The position numbers were made by a program, and so were the translations under genes. A stretch of 64,000 nucleotides of DNA from Phylloscopus collybita (taxonomy: Eukaryota; Chordata; Aves; Passeriformes; Phylloscopidae), in NCBI GenBank assembly GCA_027886175.1, contig JAJNNQ010000031.1, forward strand, positions 2,766,501 to 2,830,500, given 5' to 3'. The notes below the pieces were generated by a model that saw nothing but the letters and a program-made list of their open reading frames with translations, ran no database searches and was not told the DNA's origin. Position 1 is the first letter of the stretch, and each line of letters opens with the position of its first letter. Shown in pieces: positions 1 through 11,501 of the stretch.

Positions 1-553
1 CACAGATCACAGATAATATTTATGTCCTGCTGTACCTGAAGCAGGTCAAATATTTTGTGTTGTGTTAGGCAGCTCTGTGGGTGAATTGTACTCAAGGTCT
101 TAAACATTGAATTATGCCCAGCACAAGTTCCAGGACTATTTATATTCCACCCTACAATGTAAAATGGAGATAATACTGAATTTATTTACGTCACAGCAGC
201 TGTGGAGAAACTGGGTTAGACACACTTGCATATAAAGACAAGACATTGAATGGTGCCATCAATTCCTGCAAGCCAGCAGAAATAGCTTTTCTCCTCCTGA
301 TAACCATGCCTGGATGGCTCCCAAGGCTGAGTGCGAGTTTTGCACATCCCACAGGAAGTTTGGATTCTCTCCTGCGCCGTGGGCGGAAAATGCCTGGTAT
401 TATGGTGACAGGTGCAATAGGTATTGAAACGTAAACCTTTCCCTGCTCCTGGGGGAACATATTGCCAGTCCTGGGCTCTGCTCCAGAGGGGTGTTTTGGG
501 AGAGAAATTACAGATCTTGAGGTAGAGAAACAGTTCTGGAAATAGGTTGCCTT

Positions 554-554
<1 letters not shown>
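1..554. other. Unique non-coding DNA
   Basis: No repeat family, RNA gene or credible coding frame is visible. Open frames on both strands are short and overlap one another, as expected by chance. The segment ends at a long A homopolymer. Confidence 0.6.

Positions 555-591
<37 letters not shown>
555..591 (+). repeat. Poly-A run (37 bp)
   Basis: An uninterrupted A run. I see no flanking direct repeat or recognisable retrocopy upstream that would make it the tail of a retroposed transcript, so it is treated as a simple homopolymer. Lysine- or phenylalanine-rich frames across it are artefacts. Confidence 0.95.
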
Positions 592-594
<3 letters not shown>

Positions 595-1038
595 GCAGCT
601 TTTCAGCTGTTTGAGAATGTTAGGGGTGGGGAGGATGGAGCTGGGGGGCTTGGGGAGCAGTGAGAGGGGTGTGGTGGATTGGGAGGATGTGGCAGAGGTG
701 TGGTGCTCAGACATCAGGGTCACTCGGGGAGGGGTTCCTGTGACAGGCAGCAGAACCACCACGAATGGGTTTGTTGAGCACCTGGGCTCGACTCCCTTGT
801 TGCATTTCCCTCTGGATTCTGGGTTGGGTGCACTGGGCAACTTCCACTCACCTCAGCCTCAAAACTTCAACTGTTAAAACACAGCCAAGGTGTGAGAGTG
901 TTTGCAGCTTCTTCATTCAAAAAAAACTCTGTCCTGGTGATCTTAGCAGGGACCCAAGGTAAAACACTCTGCACAGGAGGTGGGAAAGCACTGAGGGGGC
1001 TTTTCCCAGAGGATAGGATGGAAGAGCTGTTTCCTAGC
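592..1038. other. G-rich unique DNA
   Basis: Roughly 600-740 is rich in G runs on the + strand. The remainder is ordinary unique sequence. No gene or named repeat is seen. Confidence 0.5.
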
Positions 1039-1181
1039 GAGAATCATGGAATGGTTTGGGTTGGAAGAGACCTTAAAACTCACCCAGTACCACCCCCTTC
1101 CATGGGCAGGGACACCTTCCACCATCCCAGGTTGTTCCAAGCACTGTCCAGCCTGGCCTTGGACACTTCCAAGGATGGGGC
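1039..1181 (-). mobile_element. CR1 LINE 3' fragment
   Basis: A 5'-truncated CR1 copy read in reverse complement. The + strand begins with GAATCATGGAATGGTTTGGG (complement of the CR1 tail), then the GGTTGGAAGAGACCTT block. It continues with the CATGGGCAGGGACACC block and the CCTTGGACACTTCC block. Only the non-coding 3' ~140 bp remains; no reverse-transcriptase sequence is left. Confidence 0.93.
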
Positions 1182-2280
1182 AGGTACATATTCTCTGGAA
1201 TATCTGAAAGAGGACATCTTCAGCTTCCAGGAAGACCTAGGCATTCCAGGGGGTTTTCAGCAGGCACAGTGCTGTCAGCATGTCCCTCAGACTTTGTGAA
1301 GTAAATGTTCTCTCCTCAGTAGATGTTCTCTGTGAACTCGCAGCCTTGAATCTGCTGTGTAAATGTGTCTGCAACTTGAGAAGTCCTGGGCTATCAGGAA
1401 TTAGAGGTGAGGTTCATCTCCTGCCCGTGTTTGGCCTGTGCTGATTAAGCCTTGTGACTGTATTAGGAATAACAGAACAAGAAAAATGCCCCCCAAACCA
1501 TCTTCTAAAAAATCTCCTTTAAATCTATCTCCACAGTGGGCTTTGTTGTCGTAGTTATGGCAGTTGAGGGAGGCTCCTCAAGAGAACAAGAACTTGTTTC
1601 CTCTGGGAAATACGCTTTTCTTCCTTTTTTTTCTCCTCTATCTGCACATGAGTGTTGTCATGCTTTCATTCCCATCTAGAAGGCACAATCTCCCTCGGAA
1701 ATCTCTCTGTCCTGATTATATGAAACAGCACCGAAGTAGGTGATAAGGAACACTTTCCACATCTGATCGTGATGATTAACAAGGTCCTGTGTCCTTACTG
1801 GAGGAATTTCCCTCTGTAAATCCATTGCATGCCAATATCTGCTCAGCCTGAAGCTTTCAGGATTTCTCCAGCTTTCAAAAAAGTGTTTTAGGTTGGGTTG
1901 GGAGTGTCATGTCCCTGTGTCTGTGCTTGGGGAGGCACCCTGGAGACCCCCAGCACCAATATTTTGCTTCTTTGGGATGCTGCTGTTGGATGTCAGTGCT
2001 CACCAGTGCAAACAGAGGTTGGGCTATTCCTTGTGTCATGTTGAGAATGAAAAAAACCCCCATGGATTAGACAAGATGAAATTTAAAAATATACACTCAT
2101 GTGTGTGATGAATGAGATAACTGCTCCGTTTGGAGCTTAGATGGATTTTGTTTTTCAGGAGCATGCTTTGCAACTCCCAGCCCAAATTCCTGCAACCTGG
2201 ATTTCATCTGCCAGAGCCCGATTTTTCCCCTCATAAATCCTTGGAGAGTTGGCATTTGTGACTTGGCTCCAGTTTAACTT
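1182..2280. other. Unique non-coding DNA
   Basis: About 1.1 kb of mixed composition with no recognisable repeat, RNA gene or sustained coding frame. Confidence 0.55.
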
Positions 2281-2325
2281 CGCCGTGCCGTAACCGCGAC
2301 GCGGATTTACCGCGCGGGTTTATCG
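2281..2325. other. CpG-dense micro-patch
   Basis: Eleven CpG dinucleotides fall within 45 bp, including CGCG steps at 2295, 2300 and 2311, while flanks of several hundred bases have almost none. It is far too short for a promoter CpG island. It could be a protected binding cluster, a recently inserted fragment or a locally unmethylated site. No adjoining gene was found. Confidence 0.6.
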
Positions 2326-3511
2326 GAAAATCCCATTTGGAGAATATCCGAGGGGAAGACAACAGCTTGAGAAAGGAATGGGAAAATCACAGAGCTAAAT
2401 AGGCACCCAAATAGTCTGTCTAACAACTATCAGAGTGATAAGTTTGAATTAGGGTCTAATTTACAGCTTCTATATATTGTAACTTTTCCCGGGGAACACC
2501 AAGTCGATGTCAATGATTTGACATTGCTTTCAAAAAGTACAATTACAGTATATTCCACAGAAGAGTTTCGTTTCACAGGAGCCCTTTGTTAGACTTGGCA
2601 ATAAGTTTGACACAGCTTGGTTCAGAGCTGAGTGTTCCACTTTTTTTTTCCCCCCCAAACATCGTTCATTAAGGTGCTCAGAAGGCAAAAAGTTCATCTA
2701 TCGAAACAGAATTTAATTGTACTTATTTGTGTTCTTGTGCCTGCCTGTGTTTTATGTGGAGAGATTGGGAAGCATGAAAAGTTTTCCAGGTCGAGGCTGG
2801 AATATGTGCCAGACCTGAAGAGGTGCATCTCTGATAGGTGTGTGATAACTCAAGGAACACCACAAATACCCTAAAAACAGAGCTGTGAAGAGGAGCGTGG
2901 TGTTGAAAGGGAATTAAAATGTGTATTTTTGTGAACGTCTGCTTCGTGTGAGAACAGATCCCTTCAGATCTGGCCTCTTTGTGGGGAGTGCTATGAGAAG
3001 GGCTCTTTGTTCAGCCTTTACCTGGTGGCTTCTCAAATATCCCTGTGGCTTCTCAGGCTGGGTTTGTGTCTTGGTATGAACCCCGGGGCTGTGGATGGTT
3101 CTCCCTTTCACCTCATCTCATGCCAGCACAATTCCTTTCTGAAACACCAGGGCTGGGAAAAGCAAAGACTGAAATGGAAAACAATAGAGATAATGTATAT
3201 AAAATCCTGTATTGTAGTCTTCCTGCCGTGTTCTTCACCCAAATGTGCTTTTTGGGGGACAACCATGGGAAATGTCCACATTCTGTTGTATAAATGAGGT
3301 GCCTTGTCCTCACCATGCAAAATAAGGATTCTGTTTAAAAAAAAACCCACTTAAATATGGAAATGAGGCCTCCTGTGGAGAGTGTAGGCAGATTAAGCAG
3401 GTAACTCCTGGTATTTCTTATGGAAAACTTAAATTTACATCTTCAACTCCTCTGCTTTAACATTGGTGATTAATGTGTAGGAAATACTTCTTCCAACCAA
3501 TGTTCTCAGGT
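2326..3511. other. Unique non-coding DNA
   Basis: Moderately AT-rich sequence with no named repeat. Overlapping short frames on both strands around 3000-3350 show no recognisable protein. Confidence 0.5.
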
Positions 3512-3748
3512 AGTTTGTGGATGTAAGGATTTTTGTAGTACTCCAAATTCTCCTGGCAGCACCTTTTCCCTCTATAGTTTGGGAAGCAGAAGAATGAGGA
3601 GAGTTGCATTTTAGTTCCTGTGTTCTGGTGGTGAGAACCTCCTGGTTGTCAGGACATTCCCCACAGCTCTGGAGAATCCCTCTTGTGTGACATGGGATTG
3701 AACTGACATAAAAGCGGGGGAAAAAGAGTCACAAACACAAGACTCTTC
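3512..3748 (+). repeat. Local duplication, copy 1 of segment C
   Basis: About 237 bp matching 12760-12996 in direct orientation with only a handful of differences, from GTTTGTGGATGTAAGG to CACAAGACTCTTC. It is not CR1 or LTR sequence. It may be the source copy, because its flanks here are ordinary unique DNA while the 12.8-kb copy sits inside a patchwork of other duplicated pieces. Confidence 0.9.
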
Positions 3749-4329
3749 ATGAAACATCGTTCTAGAGTGGTATTTTTTGGCATCTGAACACAAAACTTGG
3801 ATGGTGTTGGGTTCCAGGTTCAGCTGGGAGAGGTGATGTTGTGCAGTGTGGCAGCTGAGTTACCACACGTGGTCAGTCCTCTGCTGTTCCCTGCCCCACT
3901 CTTGGGAATCCCACCACCTGCTTGGCAGCAGGCACTGTAGGAATTGTAGGATTATCTGGTCCTTTTGGAGTTGCTGCCCTAAAAGTGATACCATATTTTG
4001 ACAGATGGTGTCAGCTTCGCCACAGATCTGAGATGATTGCAAGGAGATATTGGCTTAAAAATAACGATTTTGGGGACAAAACAGTGAAAACAAATAATAA
4101 TAATCTCTGTTGACACTATCTTGATAATAAACTCTGCTTTATCTGCTGTTATTTCCTAGTTATTTCCCCACAGTTTCCAGCTCTTTGGTGTTGGTGTCTG
4201 TCTCTAACTGGTTCTGAAGGACGTTTGCTGGGATGCTTCAGGAACAGAGATGCTGACCTTGCCATGATTTGCTTTAGGAATTAGGTGATTCCTTCACATC
4301 CCCTCTGTGGCACTGCTTTGGTGTAAAGG
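3749..4329. other. Unique non-coding DNA
   Basis: No repeat recognised. A 63-codon frame at 3922-4113 is readable, but it resembles no family I know and lies among AT-rich sequence, so it is not called as a gene. Confidence 0.5.
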
Positions 4330-4620
4330 TGCTAAAGCAGCAGCTTAATGAGGTAATTATAATTAATATTACACAGGGGTTTAGAGCCCTCAGGCAGGAG
4401 TTTCAGCACCGTGGTCTAACTCTTGATTTAAGGGAACATCTTGAATACATTATTTACATCAGATGTTAGACCTGCTGTGCCAGTGACTGCAAGCCAGGGG
4501 ATTTATTAGCACCAGATCTATTTATTTGGAAGGAATTCTGTGTAACGAGCAAAGCTACAAACTCAGTTTGGGAATAAATAGGTGTTAGTACCAGATAAAT
4601 GAAACAGGTAAGTTCAGCCT
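4330..4620. other. Candidate conserved non-coding element
   Basis: AT-rich, non-repetitive sequence with clustered homeodomain-type cores (TAATTATAATTAATATTA near 4355) and short pyrimidine/purine words resembling developmental enhancers. Composition and motif content are all I can see; conservation is not shown. Confidence 0.3.
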
Positions 4621-5127
4621 GGCTCCCAGAGAGATCAGGGCAAAAGCTCTGCTGGAGATTTAATGTTGATTCAAGGATATTTTAGGATACCATCCCCAGC
4701 CTCATGACACTGGGCTTCTGGAATCTCATTGCAGAGGTCTTCTGGGCTTTGAGATATTCCAGCTCTTCTTGTGTTTAGTGAGACACATTTGGCTCCCTTC
4801 ATGTTCCAGTAGCTTCCAAAGCTTTAACCCTTTTTGTTCCTTGATGGATGAAACCATTTGTGGCTGTGTGGTGGGATGGGCTCAGAGATGCTCAGGTGCA
4901 GCTCTCAGCTCAAATGGGGGTTATTGAGTCCAGCTGAAAAAACCCTCAGAGTTCTGCAGGTCTCCAGAATTCTTTCTGTGGAAGGAGATACTGGTTTAAT
5001 GTGATTTTAAGCATCCATTTTTTAAATCTTGGATGTCCATGAAGTTCTTTTGTTTTCCTGTTAATGTTTGGTGCTATTCCTGCTGATATTATGGACAGTT
5101 TTTGAGGTAAGTCTGAGCAAGTTTTTC
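4621..5127. other. Unique non-coding DNA
   Basis: No gene, RNA or repeat recognised. Confidence 0.5.
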
Positions 5128-5433
5128 TCTACAGCTCCTGGCAGGAGGTTGTGGTGAGGTGGGGAACCAGCGATGGGACAAAGGGAAACATTTTCACCAG
5201 GGGAAGCCTGGGTTGGATATTAGGGAAAAATTCTTCACTGAAAGACTGATCAGGTGTTGGAATGAGCTGCCTGGGGAAGTGATGGAGTCACCATCCCTGG
5301 AAGTTCTTCAAAAAAAATGAGTAGGTGTGGCATTTGGTGGGTGATGTGGTTTAGTGGCAGTGGGGATGTTTGGTCAAAGGCTGGACTTGGGGATCTTGGA
5401 GGTGTTTTCCAACCTGAATGATTCTGTGCTGTG
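5128..5433 (+). mobile_element. CR1 LINE 3' end (~300 bp)
   Basis: A well-preserved 5'-truncated CR1 in forward orientation. In order it carries the block starting near TCTACAGCTCCTGGCAGGAGG, the GGTTGGATATTAGGGAAAAA block, GAGTCACCATCCCTGGA, GGTTTAGTGG and TTCCAACCTGAATGATTCTGTG at the 3' end. The truncation point lies downstream of ORF2. Confidence 0.95.
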
Positions 5434-6310
5434 ATATCCAAATGGATCAACAAGTGGAATAACTGAAGGAAATGTGGGAAAAGCCTGAACGTGGCAATGC
5501 TGATTCCAGAGATGCCACAAATGCTGCATGAACACCTTGTAAACTCTGGATCTGAGGCTTGTGTGGTAGCTCTCCTGGATGAAGAGTTCCAAAAATATAA
5601 GGGATTGATTCCCCTGAAATGCTGGCACTTTGGGTTTTCTCTCTCTCCCTCCCATGGACAGACATCTGCAGTTTTCCCTGGCAGTGTGAGGAGAGTGGAC
5701 TGAGTGAAATTAGTCCACCTATTTTGCTGTCTCTGCTGTGTTTTGCTCTAAGAGTGAAAAAATTCATGGCTCCAGGTGACATCAGTGTGCAGAAAAGAAC
5801 AGCCTGGGCTGTGGCTGCAGCTCTCCTGACCCAGGAACTCGCCTGCTTGGCTCCTGTTCCTGAAAGCTGATGTCCCAAAGCCAGCAAAAAAAAACTTCCA
5901 TAAGCACCTGCTCCCACTCCAGGGCTCTGCTGGAGGAGGACACAGGGACTTCCTCCTGCAGATGAGGCGCAATTTACACAGTCAGGGTATTTTCTCCAAG
6001 TGCTGCAGGTGAAGTGAGTGGAAAACAGAGTTCTGCTGATGCTGCTGCTCTTTGCTGTGACATTGCTGCTGAGGCCTGAAATTCCTTGATCCGTAAACGT
6101 AGGTGGGGTTTTGTGGATTCATTCCATAAAGGAGGAGGGAACTTGTGCATCACCTCTGTTCTGAGCCCTGGCCCTCCATGCACCACGTAGCTCAGTACCT
6201 CTGGGGATGAACACGCTGTCCTCTGTGGTGGGATGTCACATCAGGCAGCCTTGGCAGAGATTTTTGGCAAACAACTCCTGTAAATACCATCCAGGTCAAA
6301 GCCGTTTTCG
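5434..6310. other. Unique non-coding DNA
   Basis: No named repeat. Several overlapping frames on both strands at 5447-5972 are mutually exclusive and lack recognisable domains. There is no sign of an exon. Confidence 0.5.
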
Positions 6311-6740
6311 CCCTGCTTCTGCTTAGCCCTTTAATTTATTATTATTATTTCTTAAAAGAAAAAATAAAAAAAAATCATTTCTTTGCCAGCAAGCACCTGG
6401 GGAAGTGCTGCCCCTTGAGCTGCAGCTAAGCAGGATTGATGGTTTGCTTCCTTACCCACCCCAGTTTAATTAGGCCCTTAACTATTTCCTGCCCCTCATT
6501 ACACCACCGCTGCTCCCCGACACAGCGCTGCAAACAAATTATTAGCAAAGCACAGGGGAACACAAGCTGCTAATTTGTTTTGGTCTCTGCTGGAAAATTG
6601 CAGTTGTACATATTGCTTTTTCAAAGTATTTTGATGGGGCCTGACGCAGAGCTTGGTTAGCTAACTGTTGCTTTTCAGAGGAACAAGCTTTGGCTGGATT
6701 ATTAATTATGCATAACTGTGTATATATATATTAATTATCT
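6311..6740. other. Candidate conserved non-coding element
   Basis: About 430 bp of AT-rich unique DNA. It contains TTTAATTAGG, CAAATTATTAGCAAAG, CTAATTTGTTTTGG, an octamer-like TTAATTATGCATAA near 6701 and a short TA stretch at 6721-6733. Such packing of homeodomain/POU-type words is typical of vertebrate developmental enhancers, but I cannot test conservation. Confidence 0.35.
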
Positions 6741-6978
6741 GTTTCTCTTAGGATGGAGAGAGGGGTTCAGGTGGATGCAGACCAGGAGGGCTTTTGCATT
6801 CCATGACTGCATATGTGTCCCTGCAGCCACGAGGGAAAACAGGGGAATTTTTATTTTTATCAGAGGTTAACCAGCACGTGTTAAATTCTGATGCTGAGAA
6901 CAAAAGTTGGGATTTTAATGCCTCCAGGTCAAGGCAATGCAGCAATGCAGAATTCTGGCAGGGGTTTCTTTGCCAGGA

Positions 6979-6979
<1 letters not shown>

Positions 6980-7024
<45 letters not shown>
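6980..7024 (+). repeat. Poly-A run (45 bp)
   Basis: An uninterrupted A homopolymer. The sequence to its left shows no gene or SINE body and I see no flanking target duplication, so a retrocopy tail is not supported. Its exact length in the assembly is likely uncertain. Confidence 0.95.
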
Positions 7025-7025
<1 letters not shown>

Positions 7026-7565
7026 CGCACAAAACCAGGAATAGAAATGAATTCTGTTTGTGCCATTCTGTTTGTGCCTTTCTGCTCTAGGATTTAAGAG
7101 CGGCAAGTGGAACAAATTCAGAGCTGTGGGATGGGCTCAGGGTACTGGAATGGAAGGAGCCACAGTCACAGGAGGGTGGTAAAGGCAGGGAAACAGCCAA
7201 GAAGGGATCCTGGTAAAAGGCTTACACCACACTGAGGTCCCTGAAACTGTTCATTAATTGAATTTATGGATCCTTACACCATTTTAAAACTTTCTGTTTG
7301 AAAGTTGGCCTTTTTGCCATTAAGTAGAGTGAAATATTCATAGTAATGACCCAAAGTTGCTTGGTTTATCCTCATTACAAATGCACACTTCACTCATGAA
7401 CTGTGTGGGTTTTGGGATACTTTCTGGGGAAGGAAATTATTTATTCTGAATTAACAACACCACTCTCCTCCTTCAATTTTCTGTTTCTATGCCATGAGGT
7501 CTTGTGATGTTTATTATTTTGGAAGGTTTGGGTCTCCCGAAATTGGAGAAAGAACTGCAGACAAC
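7025..7565. other. Unique non-coding DNA
   Basis: Nothing recognised; AT-rich in the second half. Confidence 0.5.
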
Positions 7566-7640
7566 AACATCCAACAACGTGGCCTTGAATATTTCCAGGG
7601 ATGGGCAATCCACCACTTCTCTGGGCAACCTCTTTTGTTC
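7566..7640 (-). mobile_element. Degenerate CR1 fragment
   Basis: Reads as reverse-complement CR1: GGCCTTGAATATTTCCAGGG followed by ATCCACCACTTCTCTGGGCAACCT. The 3' tail is missing or decayed beyond recognition, and the copy looks older than most CR1 pieces in the window. Confidence 0.75.
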
Positions 7641-8530
7641 AGTAGGAGATAGTACTGATACTGGAATTTGGGTTTGGATAGGATTGTGTTTCATGCTGAG
7701 TAAAATTCTGCTTTGGTGGAATATTTTTATAGCCTGACAAAATCAAACCTGTGTGTGGAAGGTGGGCTGGGGAAAACTCAGGTCTTGAGCTGAAGATCCA
7801 AAGTTCTGGACTAGACCACGACCTCTTCTGAGTCAGTATTGGCATCGTTATTTCTGTGCTCTCCTAATGAGTCATGCAGGGAGAGCAGGATTTCAGATTC
7901 AGTTTGAGATTAGGAACAAAAAAAACCAAAAAACAGCACAGGAATTTACAGGAAGGGAGTGGATGATGTTCAAACATTGCTCCATCCTTCCTAGAGTGTG
8001 TGAAATAGCAGCTGAGATTAAAGCAGGTCATCTCTGGTGAGTGATTTCACAATATCCCAGTTCCTGTGACCCTGTGAGATGGGGAAAGTCAGCTGCTGGC
8101 ACGAGGCTGGGGAGAGAGGGTTTCAAAAGGACTTTTGTTGGTGCAGCACAGCCGGGCCAGGACGTTCTTCCAGAGCCTCCGAGCTGGTGCTGCTCACCAA
8201 AATAAACCCTTTCCCCCAGAAATGAGAGTCAGCCAAAGTGTGGTCTGGAGCTCTGGGGCTGGATCCCTTCCTGTGGGAGCCAGTCCCACGGGCTGCAGTA
8301 TTTCATCCCTGAGTGGTTGCTGGAACACTGCTCCTTCCTCTGCCTTCTGTCCCAGATCCTTCCGGGGGAGCTGATTCCAGAGGGTTGTGGCCTCAGAGGG
8401 GACAGAAGAAATGCAACCATTTCCTGCAGGGAAGGAATTCTTTCTGTGCTGTGACAAGTCAAATAATACTAACAATAACGTTAAGGACAGACCAAATTTA
8501 GGTTTGCAGACCTCTCCACCTGGTTTGGTG
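7641..8530. other. Unique non-coding DNA
   Basis: Overlapping 60-93-codon frames on both strands at 8135-8500 have no recognisable product. No repeat family is seen. Confidence 0.5.
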
Positions 8531-8566
8531 TTTTATTTATTTATTTATTTATTTATTTTATTGTTT
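8531..8566 (+). repeat. (TTTA)n microsatellite
   Basis: About seven TTTA units, followed directly by TTTTG-type units. A simple tandem repeat, potentially polymorphic. Confidence 0.9.
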
Positions 8567-8784
8567 TGTTTTGTTGTGTTAAAAAAATTATGAGTAAGAA
8601 GTTTTCTGGTTCCTTGTGCAGGTGGATGTGGGACTGAGCTGCTTCTGACACCACTGGGATTGTCGGTTTTTTTTTTTTCTCTCTCCTCAGATGTAGAACA
8701 TCCAAAAATGTTTCCCCCTTTTGCATCTTAGAGTGCTTAAGGGGAGTTCTGCCAGCTGTTCTTGAGTTAATTAATAATAATTTG

Positions 8785-8988
8785 CTCTCCCCTGTGAGGG
8801 TGGTGAGGCCCTGGCACAGGTTGCTCAGAAAAGCTCTGGCTAGAGGTGGCCAAGGCCAGGTTGGATGGGGCTGGGAGCAACCTGGGGCAGCTGGGATGGA
8901 ATGTGGACACGTGGAAGATGCCCATGGCAGGAGATTTGGAATGAGAGGATCTGCGAGGTCCCATCCAACCCATCCCATCCATGACTCT
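8785..8988 (+). mobile_element. CR1 LINE 3' fragment
   Basis: Forward CR1 sequence: GAGGGTGGTGAGGCCCTGGC, then GCACAGGTTGCTCAGA, GCCAAGGCCAGGTTGGATGG and a decayed end near CCCATCCAACCC. The canonical ATTCTRTG tail is eroded. Confidence 0.9.
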
Positions 8989-9330
8989 AATCCATGTTTC
9001 TCATTACAGCACCTCAGCCATGACCAGGGGACTCCAGGGACCCCAGTGCAACTTCTGCCTCCCTTGTGAAGGCTCCTTTTCCCTGGAAATGCCAGGGATC
9101 TCCTTTATCCCAATAAGTGCTTCAGCAACCAGGAAATTTCCAGAACCAGTCACAAATGGGTTTTTTTTTTTTTTGGTTTTAGAACAACATCACTGTCTTG
9201 GGTTATGGAACCAAAACCACCTTCCAGAAACTTTGTGAACGAGCTCAGAAGTTGATGTGTTCTAGATCTGCAGTCATGGCAAACAATAGCATTAGGGGGG
9301 GCGAAAAAAAACCAGCAGAAGGGATACATT
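8989..9330. other. Unique non-coding DNA with short T run
   Basis: Holds a 12-bp T run near 9162 and a G-run/A-run junction near 9294-9310. No gene is seen. Confidence 0.5.
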
Positions 9331-9530
9331 TTTCATTTTAAATTATACCCAGCTTTCTTAAAGCAAATTAAATTGCACTTAACCAAAGAATACAGATAAC
9401 AGTATTAAGCACAATAGAACATTTTAATTACTAAGAAAAACAAATGTCCGTGTCTGTAGCTGTAATTAAGGGCGAACTGTATTTGCCGTGCATTAGTGTG
9501 ACTGGTATGTCTGAGATACAGTAATTGCCC
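9331..9530. other. Candidate conserved non-coding element
   Basis: AT-rich unique block with repeated AAATTA/TTAATTA words (e.g. CATTTTAATTACTAAG near 9421 and GTAATTAAGGGCG near 9461) and no repeat signature. Regulatory function is inferred from composition only. Confidence 0.3.
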
Positions 9531-9814
9531 CCATCCATCAGGGGCTTCAGCCTCGACATCCTGCCCATGGAGGGGCTGCCTGGGAGGGCAGGAATGGGGT
9601 GAGGCTGTTTGGTGGGGTGTCTGCCCAGTGGTGGGGCAGGGCTGTTGTTGGTTTTCACCACAGCTGTGCTCCAGGAGCTGAGGGTGCTTGCCATGGGTGA
9701 CACTCCATCTCTGGAGTGTGGGATCAGGGATGTGGGGGCTCAGGAGGGGATGGGAGGCAAAGTTGGAGCTCTCTCTGTCCTCCCAGTCACAGCAAGGGGT
9801 TTGGGAAGGAGAGG
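9531..9814. other. GC-richer unique DNA
   Basis: No recognised feature. Open frames on both strands are of chance length. Confidence 0.45.
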
Positions 9815-10038
9815 GTGAAGGAGAGGAAATGGCTTCAGGTTAAACCAGCGAAGGTTGAGGTTGGTTATTAGGGAAAATTTTTTCCTGGAAAGGGTTGTCC
9901 AGCCCTGGCACAGCTGCCCAGCTGTGGAGTCCCCATCCCTGAGGGATTTCAAAGCCATTTGGATGTGGCCTTGGCAGTGCTGGGGAAGGGTTGGACTCAA
10001 AGGTCTTTTCTGACCTTAATGATTTGGTGATTCTGTGG
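9815..10038 (+). mobile_element. CR1 LINE 3' end
   Basis: Forward, 5'-truncated CR1. It shows GGTTATTAGGGAAAATTTTT, AGCCCTGGCACAGCTGCCCA, GAGTCCCCATCCCTGAGGGA and a clean 3' end GACCTTAATGATTTGGTGATTCTGTGG. Confidence 0.93.
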
Positions 10039-10720
10039 AACAGGGACTTCAGGGCGGGGAAGGTGCAGAGGGAAACCTGCAGGAATGAACAGGAAGAGCC
10101 CAAGAAGGCAGAGGCCACTCAGATTTCCCAGATTTAGTCCTTGCTCTGTTCTCTCATTCAGGATGCCCCACGACAGCAAATCCTCAGATATGGAAGGGGC
10201 TGGGAAGAGAAAAGAAACAATTTGTTCTCCGTGCCCCTTGTGATAGCACATGAGTAATGACAGCAAAAAATCCCAGCAGGGAAGAGTCGGTTGAAAATGA
10301 GGGAATGGTTTTTAATACTGAGGCAGGTAATTACTGGAATTAATTCCCTCTGGAGACTGTGAAAAGTTCTTCTGTGGAGTCCTCAGGGCAGCATGTGAGG
10401 AAACCTTCCTGAGGAGCACCATGGTGGAGCTTGTTCCATCCTTGGATGAGGTGGATGGGCCTTGGTATCTTTGGCCACCTCATCCAGATGGACTCCAGGG
10501 TGGACAAATCCCACTGTTTGGAGGAGGTTTGTGGAAGGCAGAAATCCATCCTGGGATTGCCTGGGATGTCTCTCCTGGTCAGGCAGTGGAATTGCTGAAA
10601 TGGGCTCATTAGTGACCTCTTAAAGGGAAACAAATCTGGGCAGGAAATGATTCCTGGAGGTGGAACCAGCTCCCAGTTTTTTCTAGGATGAAAAGTACAT
10701 GTGATGAGCTAGGCCAGACT
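10039..10720. other. Unique DNA with an 11-bp inverted repeat
   Basis: Contains a perfect 11-bp inverted repeat, GGATGAGGTGG at 10444-10454 and its complement at 10475-10485, separated by 20 bp. No gene or known element is recognised around it. Confidence 0.5.
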
Positions 10721-10845
10721 TAGAATCCCAGACTGGTCTGGGTTGGAAAGGAACTCAAAGCTAATCCAGTTCCACTACCTGCCATGGGCAGGGACACTTC
10801 CACTGTCCCAGGCTGCTCCAAGCCCTGCTCAGCCTGGCCTGGATC
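10721..10845 (-). mobile_element. CR1 LINE 3' fragment
   Basis: Reverse-complement CR1 tail beginning TAGAATCCCAGACTGGTCTG, followed by the CCATGGGCAGGGACACTTCC and GGCTGCTCCAAGCCC blocks. Strong 5' truncation. Confidence 0.92.
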
Positions 10846-11450
10846 ATCCTGAACTCAGTTCCAAGCAGAGTTTTCCTCTGGCTGGAGTAGGCAGTGATGC
10901 TGTTTTGTCCCCAAACCCCCCTGAGATGTAGGGAACAATCTCTCCTGACCTGTAACTTTGCCCTGGTTTAGGGCAGCAGGTGGCAGGAGAGAAGAGACAT
11001 TTCTTACACTGCACATCTGCTCCTCCTGCTGAGGCCTTTCAGTTACCAAAAAAGTGGGAGAACTTTGTTGGGAAAACTGCTGGCTAATGGTTCATTCCTG
11101 GGTCTGGATGCACATTCCAGAGATGCCATTGCTGATGTAGTTAAGGGACGAAATCCAAATGGTGATTGCAGCAGGCCTGGCGTGGTGTCACACTGCACAA
11201 GGTGAGGAATGAGTCACTTCAGTGGCAAGGGAGCTCTAAATCTGCTGCCTGCTCTAAGGAGATGGACTTTGAGTTTAAAAATCACAAAAAAACCCAAAAC
11301 CCCAAGTAAACCAGGTAGAACTGTCAGTTCACTGAGTGTCACTGGCAGAAATATGATTTACTTGGCAGCCAGTAAGAAAACACTATTCATGCAGAAGTGC
11401 CAGTAAGATTTGCATTGCAGGAACAATAAATTATAGTTATCCTATAACCT

Positions 11451-11453
<3 letters not shown>
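10846..11453. other. Unique non-coding DNA
   Basis: Nothing recognised; ends at a TA microsatellite. Confidence 0.5.

Positions 11454-11500
<47 letters not shown>
11454..11500. repeat. (AT)n microsatellite
   Basis: An uninterrupted 47-bp AT dinucleotide tract. Self-complementary, so liable to cruciform formation and length variation. Confidence 0.97.

Positions 11501-11501
<1 letters not shown>

Noticed and set aside
3922..4113. 63-codon frame with a gene-like start
   Set aside because: No family recognised, no splice sites or neighbouring exons, and of chance length.
6794..7097. Open frames with poly-lysine or poly-phenylalanine
   Set aside because: Produced by translating a 45-bp A homopolymer; the same applies near 555, 21391, 37133 and 59566.
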